Shown here: in pieces, positions 42,829 through 51,307 of the stretch
How positions within the stretch are numbered: the stretch's first letter is position 1
Layout: every line of letters starts with the position of its first letter
NCBI RefSeq assembly: GCF_007859915.1
Contig: NZ_SJPM01000010.1
Location: 128,743 to 192,742 of the forward strand
Reading direction: 5' to 3'
DNA length: 64,000 nt
DNA from: Neorhodopirellula pilleata
Lineage (GTDB): Bacteria; Planctomycetota; Planctomycetia; Pirellulales; Pirellulaceae
Notes under the pieces: generated by a model
Told to the model about the DNA's origin: nothing
The model's database searches: none
What the model saw: the letters and a program-made list of their open reading frames with translations, nothing else
Made by a program: the position numbers and the translations under genes

Positions 42829-44202
42829 ATGGAAACAAGTGAGCCCTCAATCGACAATCGCCATTGCCGAGACCTTGAATGTTTTATGCAAGGTTTGATG
42901 CGTCGCAATCCAGGAGAAGATGTCTTTCACCAAGCGGTTCGTGAAGTGGCGGAAACGATCATTCCGTTTACTAATGAGAATCCAAAGTATCGAGACGCTC
43001 AGATTTTGGAGCGAATGACGGAACCCGATCGCGTCGTTATTTTTCGGGTGACATGGGAAGATGACGAAGGAAATATCCGAGCAAACCGAGCTTGGCGAGT
43101 TCAATTCAATAATTCGATTGGGCCATACAAGGGCGGTTTGCGATTCCACCCCGACGTTACACTCGGCACTCTGAAATTCTTAGGATTTGAGCAGACTTTC
43201 AAGAATAGCTTGACCGGGTTGCCGATGGGCGGGGCAAAGGGCGGGGCGAACTTCAACCCCAAGGGTAAGAGCGATCGAGAGGTGATGCGGTTCTGCCAAT
43301 CTTTGATGATCGAACTGCATCGACATATCGGCGAAGACACGGACGTTCCCGCTGGAGACATCGGCGTAGGCGGCCGTGAAATCAGCTATCTGTTTGGTCA
43401 GTACAAGCGGCTGTCGAATCGATTTGTTGGAACGTTGACCGGAAAAGGGTTGTCGTTTGGCGGCAGTCTGATCCGCACCGAAGCAACGGGGTACGGTTGC
43501 GTTTATTTTTGCGAGAACATGCTGAACCGAGTTGGGGACAGCGTTCGTGGAAAACGGATCGCGGTATCGGGAAGCGGAAACGTTGCCTTGTATGCGATCG
43601 AAAAAGCTACCGAACTTGGCGGTATCGTGGTAACCGCCTCCGACTCGTCGGGAACCATCTATGACGCTGCGGGGATTAACGACGAAAAGCTTGAGTATTT
43701 AAAAGATTTGAAAGAGGTGCGTCGCGGTCGGATCGAAGAGTATGTCCAGCGTTACCCATCAGCACAGCTTCTTTCCGGTCGGCCCTGGCAGGTTCCTGTT
43801 GACATCGCCTTGCCTTGTGCGACGCAAAATGAAATCGATGCAAACGACGCGAAAATGATGCTTGCTAATGGTGTGAGGATCGTCTGCGAAGGTGCGAATA
43901 TGCCGACGGACTTGGAAGCATCACGATTGTTCGCATCACAGCAAATTCTGTTTGGACCAGCCAAGGCAGCAAACGCCGGCGGTGTTGCCGTTTCCGGTTT
44001 GGAGCAATCGCAAAACGCATTGCGTCTTTCGTGGACTCGAGAGGAAGTCGATTCCAAGTTGCAAACAATCATGTCTGAAATTCATGCGAAATGCGTCCGT
44101 TACGGAGCCCGCGAGAACGGCCACGTCGACTACGTCGCAGGTGCAAACATCGGTGGATTCATCAAGGTAGCAGACGCAATGCTGGCTTACGGAGCAGTTT
44201 GA
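42829..44202 (+). CDS. gdhA: NADP-type glutamate dehydrogenase
   Basis: Catalyses 2-oxoglutarate plus ammonia to glutamate. The 457 residues fit the hexameric NADP-dependent type (about 450). Marks: RVTWEDDEGNIRANRAWRVQ, GPYKGGLRFHPDV, the catalytic PMGGAKGGANFNPKGKSD, the PAGDIGVGGREI segment, TGKGLSFGGSLIRTEATGYG, and the Rossmann GSGNVALYAIEKA. Its TGA overlaps the ATG of the sigma factor gene (TGATG), so the two are translationally coupled, which is an unusual pairing. Confidence 0.96.
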   Translation: METSEPSIDNRHCRDLECFMQGLMRRNPGEDVFHQAVREVAETIIPFTNENPKYRDAQILERMTEPDRVVIFRVTWEDDEGNIRANRAWRVQFNNSIGPYKGGLRFHPDVTLGTLKFLGFEQTFKNSLTGLPMGGAKGGANFNPKGKSDREVMRFCQSLMIELHRHIGEDTDVPAGDIGVGGREISYLFGQYKRLSNRFVGTLTGKGLSFGGSLIRTEATGYGCVYFCENMLNRVGDSVRGKRIAVSGSGNVALYAIEKATELGGIVVTASDSSGTIYDAAGINDEKLEYLKDLKEVRRGRIEEYVQRYPSAQLLSGRPWQVPVDIALPCATQNEIDANDAKMMLANGVRIVCEGANMPTDLEASRLFASQQILFGPAKAANAGGVAVSGLEQSQNALRLSWTREEVDSKLQTIMSEIHAKCVRYGARENGHVDYVAGANIGGFIKVADAMLAYGAV

Positions 44203-44807
44203 TGACTGAAGATCAAGATTGGTTGTACCGCCTTCGCAGTTCGGATGACCGGGTTCGCGACGATGCGATATCACAGCTTCGCGAACTGCTGTTACGCGGA
44301 CTCAGCCGATCACTCACGAACCGATACGGCCAGCCGTTCTCGGCTGAAGATGTTGTTCAGGACGCATTGCTCAAGATCCTGCAGTCGCTTGATCAATTCG
44401 AGGGCCGAAGCAAATTCATTACGTGGGCGATGGCGGTCGCTACCCGTGTCGGAATCAGTTCTCTGCGACGTAAATACCACCGAGATGTCTCGATGGAAGC
44501 GTTCAACAAGGATGACGGCTATCGGATAGAGATTGCGTTCGAATCGTATACGGGTGTCGGTTCCGATGCAGATCGCCAGGAACTATTGACAACGTTGCAT
44601 CAACTTATCGAAGACGTGCTGACTGACAAGCAGCGTCTTGCAATGCGTGCGTTTCTGTCTGGTTTTTCTACGGACGGAATTGCCGAACGAGTCGGTACCA
44701 ATCGTAACGCTGTTTACAAATTGATACACGATGCTCGCCTTAAACTAAAAGATGGTTTTGAGCGAGCTGGCATTTCGGCTGAAGACATCAACGCCAGTCT
44801 CGCATAA
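44202..44807 (+). CDS. ECF-type RNA polymerase sigma factor
   Basis: A 201-residue sigma-70 family factor. Region 2 lies at about 25-95 (LRGLSRSLTNRYGQPFSAED, VVQDALLKILQSLDQFEGRS, FITWAMAVATRVGISSLRRK) and region 4 at about 130-190 (LTDKQRLAMRAFLSGFSTDG, IAERVGTNRNAVYKLIHDAR). I take the ATG at 44202, within the gdhA stop; a longer frame upstream lies in gdhA. It is followed 10 nt later by a small zinc-finger gene that would be its anti-sigma factor. Its regulon probably lies nearby, but no promoter motif could be fixed by eye. Confidence 0.92.
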   Translation: MTEDQDWLYRLRSSDDRVRDDAISQLRELLLRGLSRSLTNRYGQPFSAEDVVQDALLKILQSLDQFEGRSKFITWAMAVATRVGISSLRRKYHRDVSMEAFNKDDGYRIEIAFESYTGVGSDADRQELLTTLHQLIEDVLTDKQRLAMRAFLSGFSTDGIAERVGTNRNAVYKLIHDARLKLKDGFERAGISAEDINASLA

Positions 44808-44817
44808 AGTAACCAAA

Positions 44818-45054
44818 ATGAAACTCAACTCAGTGCAACTCGCCAACCTGATCGATCTGATAGTAACCGCGAAGGCCGAAAGCATTGGCTGCGACGGTTG
44901 CTATGAACTCATGGACCAATTCGCTCAAGCCGAACTGGATGGCCAAACCGTCCCACAATCGCTGGAGATCGTTCGCACGCACCTGGAACTGTGCAAGTGC
45001 TGTCGCGACGAGTACGCCGCGCTGTTGACAGCCTTGAGAGCAATCTCTGAGTAG
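44818..45054 (+). CDS. Small zinc-finger anti-sigma-like protein
   Basis: A 78-residue protein with Cys/His placed as in zf-HC2 anti-sigma factors: CDGC near residues 25-28, then HLELCKCC near 57-64. It starts at ATG 44818, ten bases after the sigma gene's stop. A longer frame upstream overlaps the sigma gene and is not needed. No membrane helix is present, so it would act in the cytoplasm, perhaps losing zinc under thiol oxidation to release the sigma factor. That mechanism is inferred from the family. Confidence 0.8.
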   Translation: MKLNSVQLANLIDLIVTAKAESIGCDGCYELMDQFAQAELDGQTVPQSLEIVRTHLELCKCCRDEYAALLTALRAISE

Positions 45055-45059
45055 ATCAC

Positions 45060-45224
45060 AGCATCACCGTGCAATCCGCTTGCCATCGAATCCGACATCG
45101 TGATAACCATCGCGTCGGTGAGAGCCGACTGAATCGTCACGCGACCGCGTGTCGAAAGCCCTTAGGCTGCAGCAGAAACCGTCAGGACAACAGCGATAGC
45201 GGCCGAATTGAACGTCTTTTGCAT
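45060..45224 (-). pseudogene. Remnant of an exported protein gene (signal peptide then stop)
   Basis: On the minus strand an ATG at 45224 opens MQKTFNSAAIAVVLTVSAAA, a good signal peptide, followed at once by TAA (45162-45164). The same frame then continues as GLSTRGRVTIQSALTDAMVI and TMSDSMASGLHGDAVIYSE. This looks like a decayed exported-protein gene. A tiny leader peptide is a less likely reading. The rest of the 590-nt gap (45225-45644) shows no gene. Confidence 0.35.
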
Positions 45225-45644
45225 TTTCTTATCTTCCTGAACAGTCGGCTTTCAGGTTCCCAGATCGACATGATCGCGGCAACACTGACTGGATGCGGTT
45301 TGCGTCTCAAGTCTTTCCGACTGGCTCGGTAGCCCCCAAGGGAAACGAGACCGGTGTTACTCGATCAATGCGATAGCGCACCGACGCCGATCGACGTAAT
45401 GATACGGTTTATACTCGCGAAAAACGCTTTAAAGGCAAACCGAACGTAAGATGTGCTGAAGATATAGCGTCTTAATGAGCGTTGACAGCCGAATTGGTTT
45501 CGCCTCATCGAGTTTGCCTTGCAAAAGCTCTGATTGACTATTCGCGGGCGTATCTATGCTTGCTCGATCTGGACGGTCTGCAGGATATCGCTGGCTGAGT
45601 CTCACTCAACTTTTTTTAAACAATCCAAACTGCAGAACCAGAGA

Positions 45645-46532
45645 ATGAAAAACGAGCCGGAATCCAATCCCAGAGTATCCAGCGGTCCCCACGAACTGCA
45701 ATGCATGGAAATCTGGAATGGGAGCAGCCACGTCGAAAAAACGGTAACATCGGCTGGTCTTCACGCCTGGGTGTTTAGTCAGCCTTACCAAGGTGATAAA
45801 CAGGGGGGTGACGTCCATTACCTCTCGCTGTGTGCCGGTGGAATTGTCACGCGTATTGTGCTTTCCGATGTTGCCGGGCACGGTGATCGCGTCAGTGAAA
45901 CCTCAAAAAAGCTACGTGCCTTATTGCGAAAGTTCATGAATGCCAAGAAGCAAGATCGCTTGGTCGTTGAGCTGAACCGCGAGTTCACGGAGCTGGAAAC
46001 AAAAGACGGATTTGCGACCGCCGTGCTTGCAACTTTCCTTAGCCATAAGTCAACTCTCCTGTTGACCAATGCGGGGCACCCGCGACCGCTGATTTATCAA
46101 CACTCGCGGAAAAGCTGGGCGTTTCTGGATGAGCCGACAAGTACAGCGGGGCAAGCCGATAATTTCCCGTTCGGGCTGGACCGTTCAACTTCCTATGAGC
46201 ATTTCGTGATCAAGATCGATCCAGGTGACTGGCTCCTGCTCTATACCGATGCTTATACGGAATGTTGCGACACGTCCGATGAGTTGCTCGGCGAGGCAGG
46301 ACTTCTAAAGATTGTCGAGCAAATTTCGCGAACCGATTCAGTATCGCAATTCGGCCTAGAACTCAACCGGTTGGTTAGTGAACATTCCGCTCGATGGCTT
46401 GGCGACGATGATACGACCCTCATCGCGATCCGGTTTACCGACGAACGAAGAACGCCGGGTCCCATTGAAAAACTGACTGGATACTTCAAATCACTTTCCC
46501 AATTGATCGCAAGAGTTGGCGAGCGGGTTTAG
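45645..46532 (+). CDS. SpoIIE/PP2C-type protein phosphatase
   Basis: A 295-residue cytoplasmic phosphatase of the PPM family found in partner-switching regulation. Metal-binding Asp residues are in QGGDVHYLSL and VLSDVAGHGD; DGFATAVLATF, TNAGHPRPL, GDWLLLYTDAYTE and the final DDDTTLIAIRF complete the domain. I take the ATG at 45645; a TTG-started frame 111 nt further up lacks support. There is no attached sensor domain, and no anti-sigma antagonist (STAS) gene is next to it. It may modulate the nearby sigma factor or a kinase. Confidence 0.85.
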   Translation: MKNEPESNPRVSSGPHELQCMEIWNGSSHVEKTVTSAGLHAWVFSQPYQGDKQGGDVHYLSLCAGGIVTRIVLSDVAGHGDRVSETSKKLRALLRKFMNAKKQDRLVVELNREFTELETKDGFATAVLATFLSHKSTLLLTNAGHPRPLIYQHSRKSWAFLDEPTSTAGQADNFPFGLDRSTSYEHFVIKIDPGDWLLLYTDAYTECCDTSDELLGEAGLLKIVEQISRTDSVSQFGLELNRLVSEHSARWLGDDDTTLIAIRFTDERRTPGPIEKLTGYFKSLSQLIARVGERV

Positions 46533-46819
46533 CATCAGTTATGTCACCGCGCCTATTTGGCCAGATTGTCGAGTGCTGTAGCCGGGCAGTTCGCCAAAGA
46601 TGCATCGGAAAGATTTCGCAGTGATGGTGCTGTTTGGATCGCTTTCCACGAACGGGACAGCGTATAGCAATCGGTATCTGGAAATTCCCCAAGGGCGATT
46701 CTGAGAAAATCGGAACTCGCTTGGTAAGACAGTGACCTGCAACGGCGTCTATTCCTCATCGCAATCAGGAACTCTCCCTGTCGTGCAACAAAAAAACTAA
46801 TTTTCCAGAAAGAAACAAG

Positions 46820-47044
46820 ATGAAAACGCTCGCAATCTCCACTTCCGGTCTGTTCCTGGTCGCTACACTCGCCTTTGTCGGATGTGCGGAGAATAAAATG
46901 ACCACCGAAGGCGCGTCGAACGACACGCCCGCTATGGCTGACGACATGAAAGGCGGCGAGATGATGTCCGACAACATGAAGGGCGAGGCGATGATGGCGG
47001 AACCGACCATGAGCGGCGACGCTATGACGAAGGAAGGGAACTAG
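46820..47044 (+). CDS. Small methionine-rich lipoprotein
   Basis: A 74-residue protein. The leader KTLAISTSGLFLVATLAFVG ends at Cys22, the expected lipidated residue. Of the 53 mature residues ten are Met, in repeats such as MADDMKGGEMMSDNMKGEAM, with Lys, Glu and Asp. It has no Cys after the lipobox. Such a protein could bind copper or absorb oxidants as methionine sulfoxide; the second fits the MsrP system 5 kb away. No homologue is known to me. An A-rich stretch with AGAAAGAAAC precedes the ATG. Confidence 0.7.
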   Translation: MKTLAISTSGLFLVATLAFVGCAENKMTTEGASNDTPAMADDMKGGEMMSDNMKGEAMMAEPTMSGDAMTKEGN

Positions 47045-47393
47045 CTTCTACCTTTCTTTTTGTCGATTGCAGTTCTTTAGCGTCTTTGGGGGCGTAATCG
47101 AACAAAGTCAGAAAATCAAAGCATTCTGGTTCTTCCAAATCGTGGCAATGGTGTAGTCGCCTTGCAGCGCCATTGACAATGTAAAGTCGCTTGACGGGGC
47201 TCGAGAACGAATCGTGATGGGCTGACCTGGCCACTGCGACAGTGAGAAGGTTCGGAACTACGACTACTTCAATGATGACGAACCCCGTCGCAAGATGGAC
47301 CAATTGAAGTGGACCGGAGTTGGCGTCGGGCGTTCCGACGTTAAGTAGTTTTGCAACCGACTTGGCATCCGGCTGCGGTACATCGCCCGTCAT
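47022..47393 (-). CDS. Possible hypothetical protein, doubtful
   Basis: A 123-residue minus-strand frame from ATG 47393 with protein-like text (LVHLATGFVIIEVVVVPNLL, VKRLYIVNGAARRLHHCHDL). Its end overlaps the Met-rich lipoprotein gene's end. A longer version of the frame would run through the tRNA gene, which is a sign against it. No family recognised. Confidence 0.2.
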   Translation of the reverse strand: MTGDVPQPDAKSVAKLLNVGTPDANSGPLQLVHLATGFVIIEVVVVPNLLTVAVARSAHHDSFSSPVKRLYIVNGAARRLHHCHDLEEPECFDFLTLFDYAPKDAKELQSTKRKVEASSLPSS

Positions 47394-47450
47394 CGAGTCG
47401 GACAAGAACACTTCTATTGGCAAACTCGTGGCACACACCGGGGTGCCAAT

Positions 47451-47491
47451 AAAAACACCCTCAAAAACACGGGGTTTTTGAGGGTGTTTTG
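47451..47491 (-). terminator. Rho-independent terminator after tRNA-Ser
   Basis: On the minus strand AAAACACCCTCAAAAAC pairs with GTTTTTGAGGGTGTTTT, a 17-bp stem with a small loop, followed by TTTTTATT. It begins 8 nt after the tRNA 3' end, so it should end that transcript. Confidence 0.85.
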
Positions 47492-47498
47492 ACGACAG

Positions 47499-47581
47499 CG
47501 GAGGACACGGGACTCGAACCCGCAGCCCCTTACGGGGTACCTCAGTTCCAGTGAGGCCGCTCACCAACTCGCTTATCCTCC
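47499..47581 (-). tRNA. tRNA-Ser (anticodon GGA)
   Basis: The reverse complement folds as a class II tRNA. The acceptor stem is GGAGGAT with GTCCTCC and discriminator G; the anticodon stem is CCTCA/TGAGG around loop CTGGAAC, anticodon GGA reading UCC. A long variable arm (ACCCCGTAAGGGGC) is typical of Ser, and the T arm has GGTTCGAGTC. CCA is not encoded. A strong terminator follows. Confidence 0.93.
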
Positions 47582-47701
47582 GTTGGCAAACTTATCGTTG
47601 CTCAACCTTCTTGGTGCGTCCTTAGAGTTTCGTTGATTCGTCGGTTTTTGGCAACCACGGCAAGCGGAGTTGTGAGCAAGTTTATTGAACCTGTTCGGGC
47701 C

Positions 47702-47720
47702 GAAACTCTTGGCGAGTTTC
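47702..47720. repeat. Short hairpin GAAACTC-loop-GAGTTTC, second copy
   Basis: Identical over 19 bases to 31970-31988. It lies just downstream of rho, so it may form part of that gene's 3' end. Confidence 0.6.
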
Positions 47721-47752
47721 TCGCCGCCTTCAGATGCCATTGCGACGAATAT

Positions 47753-49102
47753 CTAAGCTAACTTGGCTCCCGAGATTAACTTCAGGAAGCCTTCGTTGTC
47801 CTCGAATCGACCGAGTTGTTTCGTCAATTGCTCCATCGCGTCGACAGGATGCATTTCGCTGAGCGTTCGCCGAAGCATGGAAACGGTTTCGTAGGTTTCT
47901 TCGTCGAGCAATAGTTCTTCGCGACGAGTTCCGGACATCGATATGTCGATGGCCGGATAAACGCGGCGATCAGCCAAACGTCGATCCAAAACGACTTCCA
48001 TGTTGCCGGTGCCTTTGAACTCTTGGAAGATCGCCTCATCCATTCGCGAGTTCGTATCGACCAAACACGTGCCGACGATTGTTAGTGAACCGCCTTCTTG
48101 GAACGCCCGCGCGGTCGCAAACAGTTTCTTGGGGATGTCCATCGCGCGGATGTCCAAACCGCCGGTGCCTGTGGCACCGCCACGACCGGCTTTGCCGACC
48201 CACTTATTGAACGCTCGCGCCAACCTCGTGATCGAATCAAGCATCAAGAACACGTCCTGGCCGGCTTCGGCGAGACGTTTGGCGCGATCGATCGCCAGTT
48301 GGCTGAGTCGCACATGGCTTTCGATGTCCATGTCCAAACTGCTCGCGATGACTTCGCCGTTGATAATACTGCGACGCATATCAGTGACTTCCTCGGGCCG
48401 CTCGTCGATCAACAAGACCATCAGTTTGAGGTCGGGGTGATTCTGTGAAATGCCTTCGGCGATGTGCTGAAGCATGATCGTTTTACCGCTTCGCGGCGGC
48501 GCGACGATCAACGCACGCTGGCCTTTGCCCATCGGGGCGAGCAAGTCGATGACTCGATTGGTCAGCGGCAATTTGCCCTTTTCCAGCTTGAGTGGTTGTT
48601 CCGGATTGATCGCCGTCAGGTCATCGAAATGAGGGGCATCAACATATTTTTCCGGTGGCGAACCTTCGACATCTAAGATCTCGCGAACACGCGGCCCCTG
48701 TTGTCGTTTGGCCTGTTGCACCATCGTGTGCAGCATGACGCCCTGACGCAGACCGAACTTTTCGACCATCGTTCCGGGCACGAATGGATCGGACCGTTCG
48801 CGGGTGTAGTTGTTCGTGGGGCTGCGTAAGAATCCGTAGCCGTTGGGGTGCATTTCGAGGATGCCGGACCACTCTTCGAGCGGAGCATCGCTGACGAAAT
48901 CTGCTGGTTCACCGTTGCCGCCCGAAGGAGGTCCGCCGGAGTTTCCGCCGCCGCCTCCGCCGCCACGTCGTCGACGCCGCGATCGGGGTTTGCCGCCGCC
49001 GTTGCCGTTGGAGGTGCCTTCACCACCGTTGTCCGATGGGGAACCATTTTGAGAGCCGCCGTAACCACCTCGGCTACGAGGTGCACGCTTCTTTTTTGCC
49101 AT
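47753..49102 (-). CDS. rho: Transcription termination factor Rho
   Basis: Hexameric RNA-dependent ATPase ending transcription. The 449 residues include an unusual N-terminus of about 65 residues rich in Gly, Arg, Ser and Asn with a run of Arg and Gly (SRRRRRGGGGGGG). Then comes the RNA-binding cold-shock-like domain (SGILEMHPNGYGFLRSP) and the ATPase: PMGKGQRALIVAPPRSGKTI (P-loop), LLIDERPEEVTDM (Walker B region) and LDSITRLARAFN. The basic low-complexity leader is like that of Rho proteins of some other high-GC groups, where it adds RNA binding. Single transcript. Confidence 0.96.
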   Translation of the reverse strand: MAKKKRAPRSRGGYGGSQNGSPSDNGGEGTSNGNGGGKPRSRRRRRGGGGGGGNSGGPPSGGNGEPADFVSDAPLEEWSGILEMHPNGYGFLRSPTNNYTRERSDPFVPGTMVEKFGLRQGVMLHTMVQQAKRQQGPRVREILDVEGSPPEKYVDAPHFDDLTAINPEQPLKLEKGKLPLTNRVIDLLAPMGKGQRALIVAPPRSGKTIMLQHIAEGISQNHPDLKLMVLLIDERPEEVTDMRRSIINGEVIASSLDMDIESHVRLSQLAIDRAKRLAEAGQDVFLMLDSITRLARAFNKWVGKAGRGGATGTGGLDIRAMDIPKKLFATARAFQEGGSLTIVGTCLVDTNSRMDEAIFQEFKGTGNMEVVLDRRLADRRVYPAIDISMSGTRREELLLDEETYETVSMLRRTLSEMHPVDAMEQLTKQLGRFEDNEGFLKLISGAKLA

Positions 49103-49733
49103 CTGTCATTCCTGGTACCACAAGCAACACCCGCAAACGGGCAGATTGGTCGGAAAGTTCGATTGCCGCTTTCGCTTGAGATGGTGCCTTAGCAAAATCA
49201 CGAAAGCAGAGACCGAACGCGCCAAGTCGATTGGATAACCAACAAGAGGAACCGCGTTTTGAAAACTGAAAGTCAGGTTGTTTGCTTTGAGGGTGGCGGT
49301 AACACCTTCAACGCAACCTTCGGAGATCAAGCCAGCAAAGATGCCCGACACGAACTCACGTAAGTGGCAATTCCTTGCCAAAAGATTCCCGTTCGACCCT
49401 TCCCAGATAGGATTTGGGATCGCCGAACAACACCCATCGAATTTTCGGAAAACAAAACGACTTCTTGAATTCTTTCTCGAAGTCTGCGAGGAGGCTCGCT
49501 TAAAGAGCCAGGCCTCACTGTCGAAAACAATTCCGAGTCTTCGGGGGCCATCAAAAGATTAGGTGAACGGAACGGAGTGAACAAGCACACGTCTTTTCCG
49601 AACACCAAAACACCATTTATGTCGCAAATATAGGCCTCCATTAGCTGATGTCAAGGTGTTTTTGAAATTAGTTGACCTGAACGAACGAGTTTTTTTGGCA
49701 ACACGCTCGAAACGGATACAGCTAGAAACTCAG
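49103..49733. other. Intergenic region, no clear gene
   Basis: About 630 nt between rho and the DUF58 gene. Short frames on both strands (for example 49278-49562 plus and 49327-49641 minus) overlap each other and none shows a convincing start or a known motif. It contains the promoter side of rho. Confidence 0.4.
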
Positions 49734-50621
49734 CTAAAAGCGTGCCTGACGCTGTTGCAAATACTCGGTCAACGCCTTGTCAAACGGCATGCTTGTGTCC
49801 AACGGCACATAATCGATCCGCATTCGGTTGCAGCCTTCCCGGTACGTTTCGCGAAACGCTTTCACGCCACTGAGGTATTCGTCTCGAAAACCGGTTGCGT
49901 CGACCGTGACGACCTCACCCGTTTCCGGGTCTTCAAACTCGATCGGGCCGTCATAGGGAAAATGAACTTCGGCTTCGTCCATGACATGAAAAACGATCAC
50001 GTCGTGCCCGCCGTGACGCAATCGCCCCAATGCCATCAACACTTCAGCCGGGTCGCCGAGTAGATCGGAAAACAGCATCACCAAGCTATGCTGACGCAAC
50101 ATCGCAGCGACCTGCGTTAGGCTGGCGGGCAGCTCGGTCGTTCCGTCGGGCGTCATCGATGATAACGCCGCCATCACGTCACCGAGTTGCCCCCGTCGAC
50201 TTCGTGCAGGCAACACAGCTCTGAGCTTGTCGCGAAACGTCAACAAGCCGACCGGGTCCTTTTGCATCGTCATCAAATAAGTCAGCGACGCCGCCAAGCA
50301 CGTCGCGTACTCAAACTTGTTCATCGATTGTCGCTGGCTAAACCCCATCGACTTGGACAGGTCCATGACCAAGTAGCCCGTCAGGTTCGTTTCGGCCTCG
50401 TAACGTTTGACATAATGCTTGTTCGTTTTGGCATAAACCAACCAATCGATCAGTTTGGGGTCATCGCCCCGGTTGTAGCGGCGATGCTCACTGAACTGCA
50501 CCGAAAATCCTTGCAGTGGGCTCGTGTGCAATCCTTGCAAAAAGCCCCGCACGACCATCCGTGCACGCAAGTCAAGACGTTTGATCTTCTGCAACGCTTC
50601 GGGGGCCAGCGACGCCGTCAT
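49734..50621 (-). CDS. DUF58 domain protein
   Basis: A 295-residue protein of the DUF58 family (vWA-like fold). The key segment is FSEHRRYNRGDDPKLIDWLV near residues 50-70, followed by the MIDAS-like DLSKSMGF and later LLGDPAEVLMAL. I chose ATG 50621 because it overlaps the preceding gene's stop by 4 nt; a GTG 36 nt upstream is possible. Most DUF58 genes sit beside a MoxR ATPase and vWA membrane proteins. Here the neighbour is an ABC ATPase instead, and no MoxR gene is in the window. Function unknown. Confidence 0.85.
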   Translation of the reverse strand: MTASLAPEALQKIKRLDLRARMVVRGFLQGLHTSPLQGFSVQFSEHRRYNRGDDPKLIDWLVYAKTNKHYVKRYEAETNLTGYLVMDLSKSMGFSQRQSMNKFEYATCLAASLTYLMTMQKDPVGLLTFRDKLRAVLPARSRRGQLGDVMAALSSMTPDGTTELPASLTQVAAMLRQHSLVMLFSDLLGDPAEVLMALGRLRHGGHDVIVFHVMDEAEVHFPYDGPIEFEDPETGEVVTVDATGFRDEYLSGVKAFRETYREGCNRMRIDYVPLDTSMPFDKALTEYLQQRQARF

Positions 50622-51289
50622 GCCCGCGACTCGAGGTGACCGTCGACCAATTCCCACCGTTGGTCCATCGCATCGGCTAGCGTTTGGGAGTGGGTCACGG
50701 TGACAAGTACCGCGTTCGCGTCGGCCTGCAAACGTAGCAGTAACGCAGTGATCTCCGACGCGGTGCGTGCATCCAAATTGCCTGTCGGTTCATCGGCCAA
50801 GATCAACGTGGGCTGCATCACCAACGCTCGCGCGATCGCGACGCGTTCTCGTTCGCCACCAGACAACTCGCCGGGCAGGTGCGTCATTCGTTCGGCCAGT
50901 CCGACGTCGCGAATCAGCATCTCCGCACGCTGATGATCCTCCGGCATGGGACGCCCGACGGCGAGCGCGGGAATCAATACGTTTTCGATGACCGACAGTT
51001 GCGGCAACAAATGATGATCTTGAAATACGAAACCGATCGTGCGATTGCGAAACGCCGCGCGGGCTTTCTCATCGAGCAGGAATGGGTCTTGTCCACCGAT
51101 CGATACGTCTCCCGCGTCGGGTTGATCCAACGAGCCCAAGATCTGTAGCAGCGTTGTCTTGCCGCTGCCGCTCGGGCCGACAATCGCCGCCGATTGCCCG
51201 GCGTTTAATTCCAGTGAGACGTCACGCAACACAATCAACGGTTCGCCGACCGTTGGGTACGTCTTGCGAACCTGATGTACTTTCAACAC
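50618..51289 (-). CDS. ABC transporter ATPase, LolD/MacB-like, without a permease nearby
   Basis: A 223-residue ATPase. Walker A GPSGSGKTTLL, Q-loop FVFQDHHLLPQL, signature LSGGERERVAIARAL, Walker B LILADEPTGNLD and VTHSQT are all typical of the LolD/FtsE/MacB branch, which extracts lipoproteins or drives mechanotransmission. I take the GTG at 51289 (VLKVHQVRKTYPT); a TTG-started frame to 51373 runs into a repeat element and is rejected. No permease gene is adjacent. It is co-translated with the DUF58 gene. Confidence 0.85.
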   Translation of the reverse strand: MLKVHQVRKTYPTVGEPLIVLRDVSLELNAGQSAAIVGPSGSGKTTLLQILGSLDQPDAGDVSIGGQDPFLLDEKARAAFRNRTIGFVFQDHHLLPQLSVIENVLIPALAVGRPMPEDHQRAEMLIRDVGLAERMTHLPGELSGGERERVAIARALVMQPTLILADEPTGNLDARTASEITALLLRLQADANAVLVTVTHSQTLADAMDQRWELVDGHLESRA

Positions 51290-51307
51290 GGCCAAGCCTA
51301 AGCGCCT

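Noticed and set aside
46539..46742. 67-residue minus-strand frame between the phosphatase and the Met-rich lipoprotein
   Set aside because: Composition is protein-like, but there is no motif, and neighbouring overlapping frames look the same.
47394..47567. N-terminal part of a 181-residue minus-strand frame
   Set aside because: It runs through the terminator and much of the tRNA-Ser gene.
49278..49641. Short opposing frames between rho and the DUF58 gene
   Set aside because: They overlap on opposite strands and neither has a family motif or good start.
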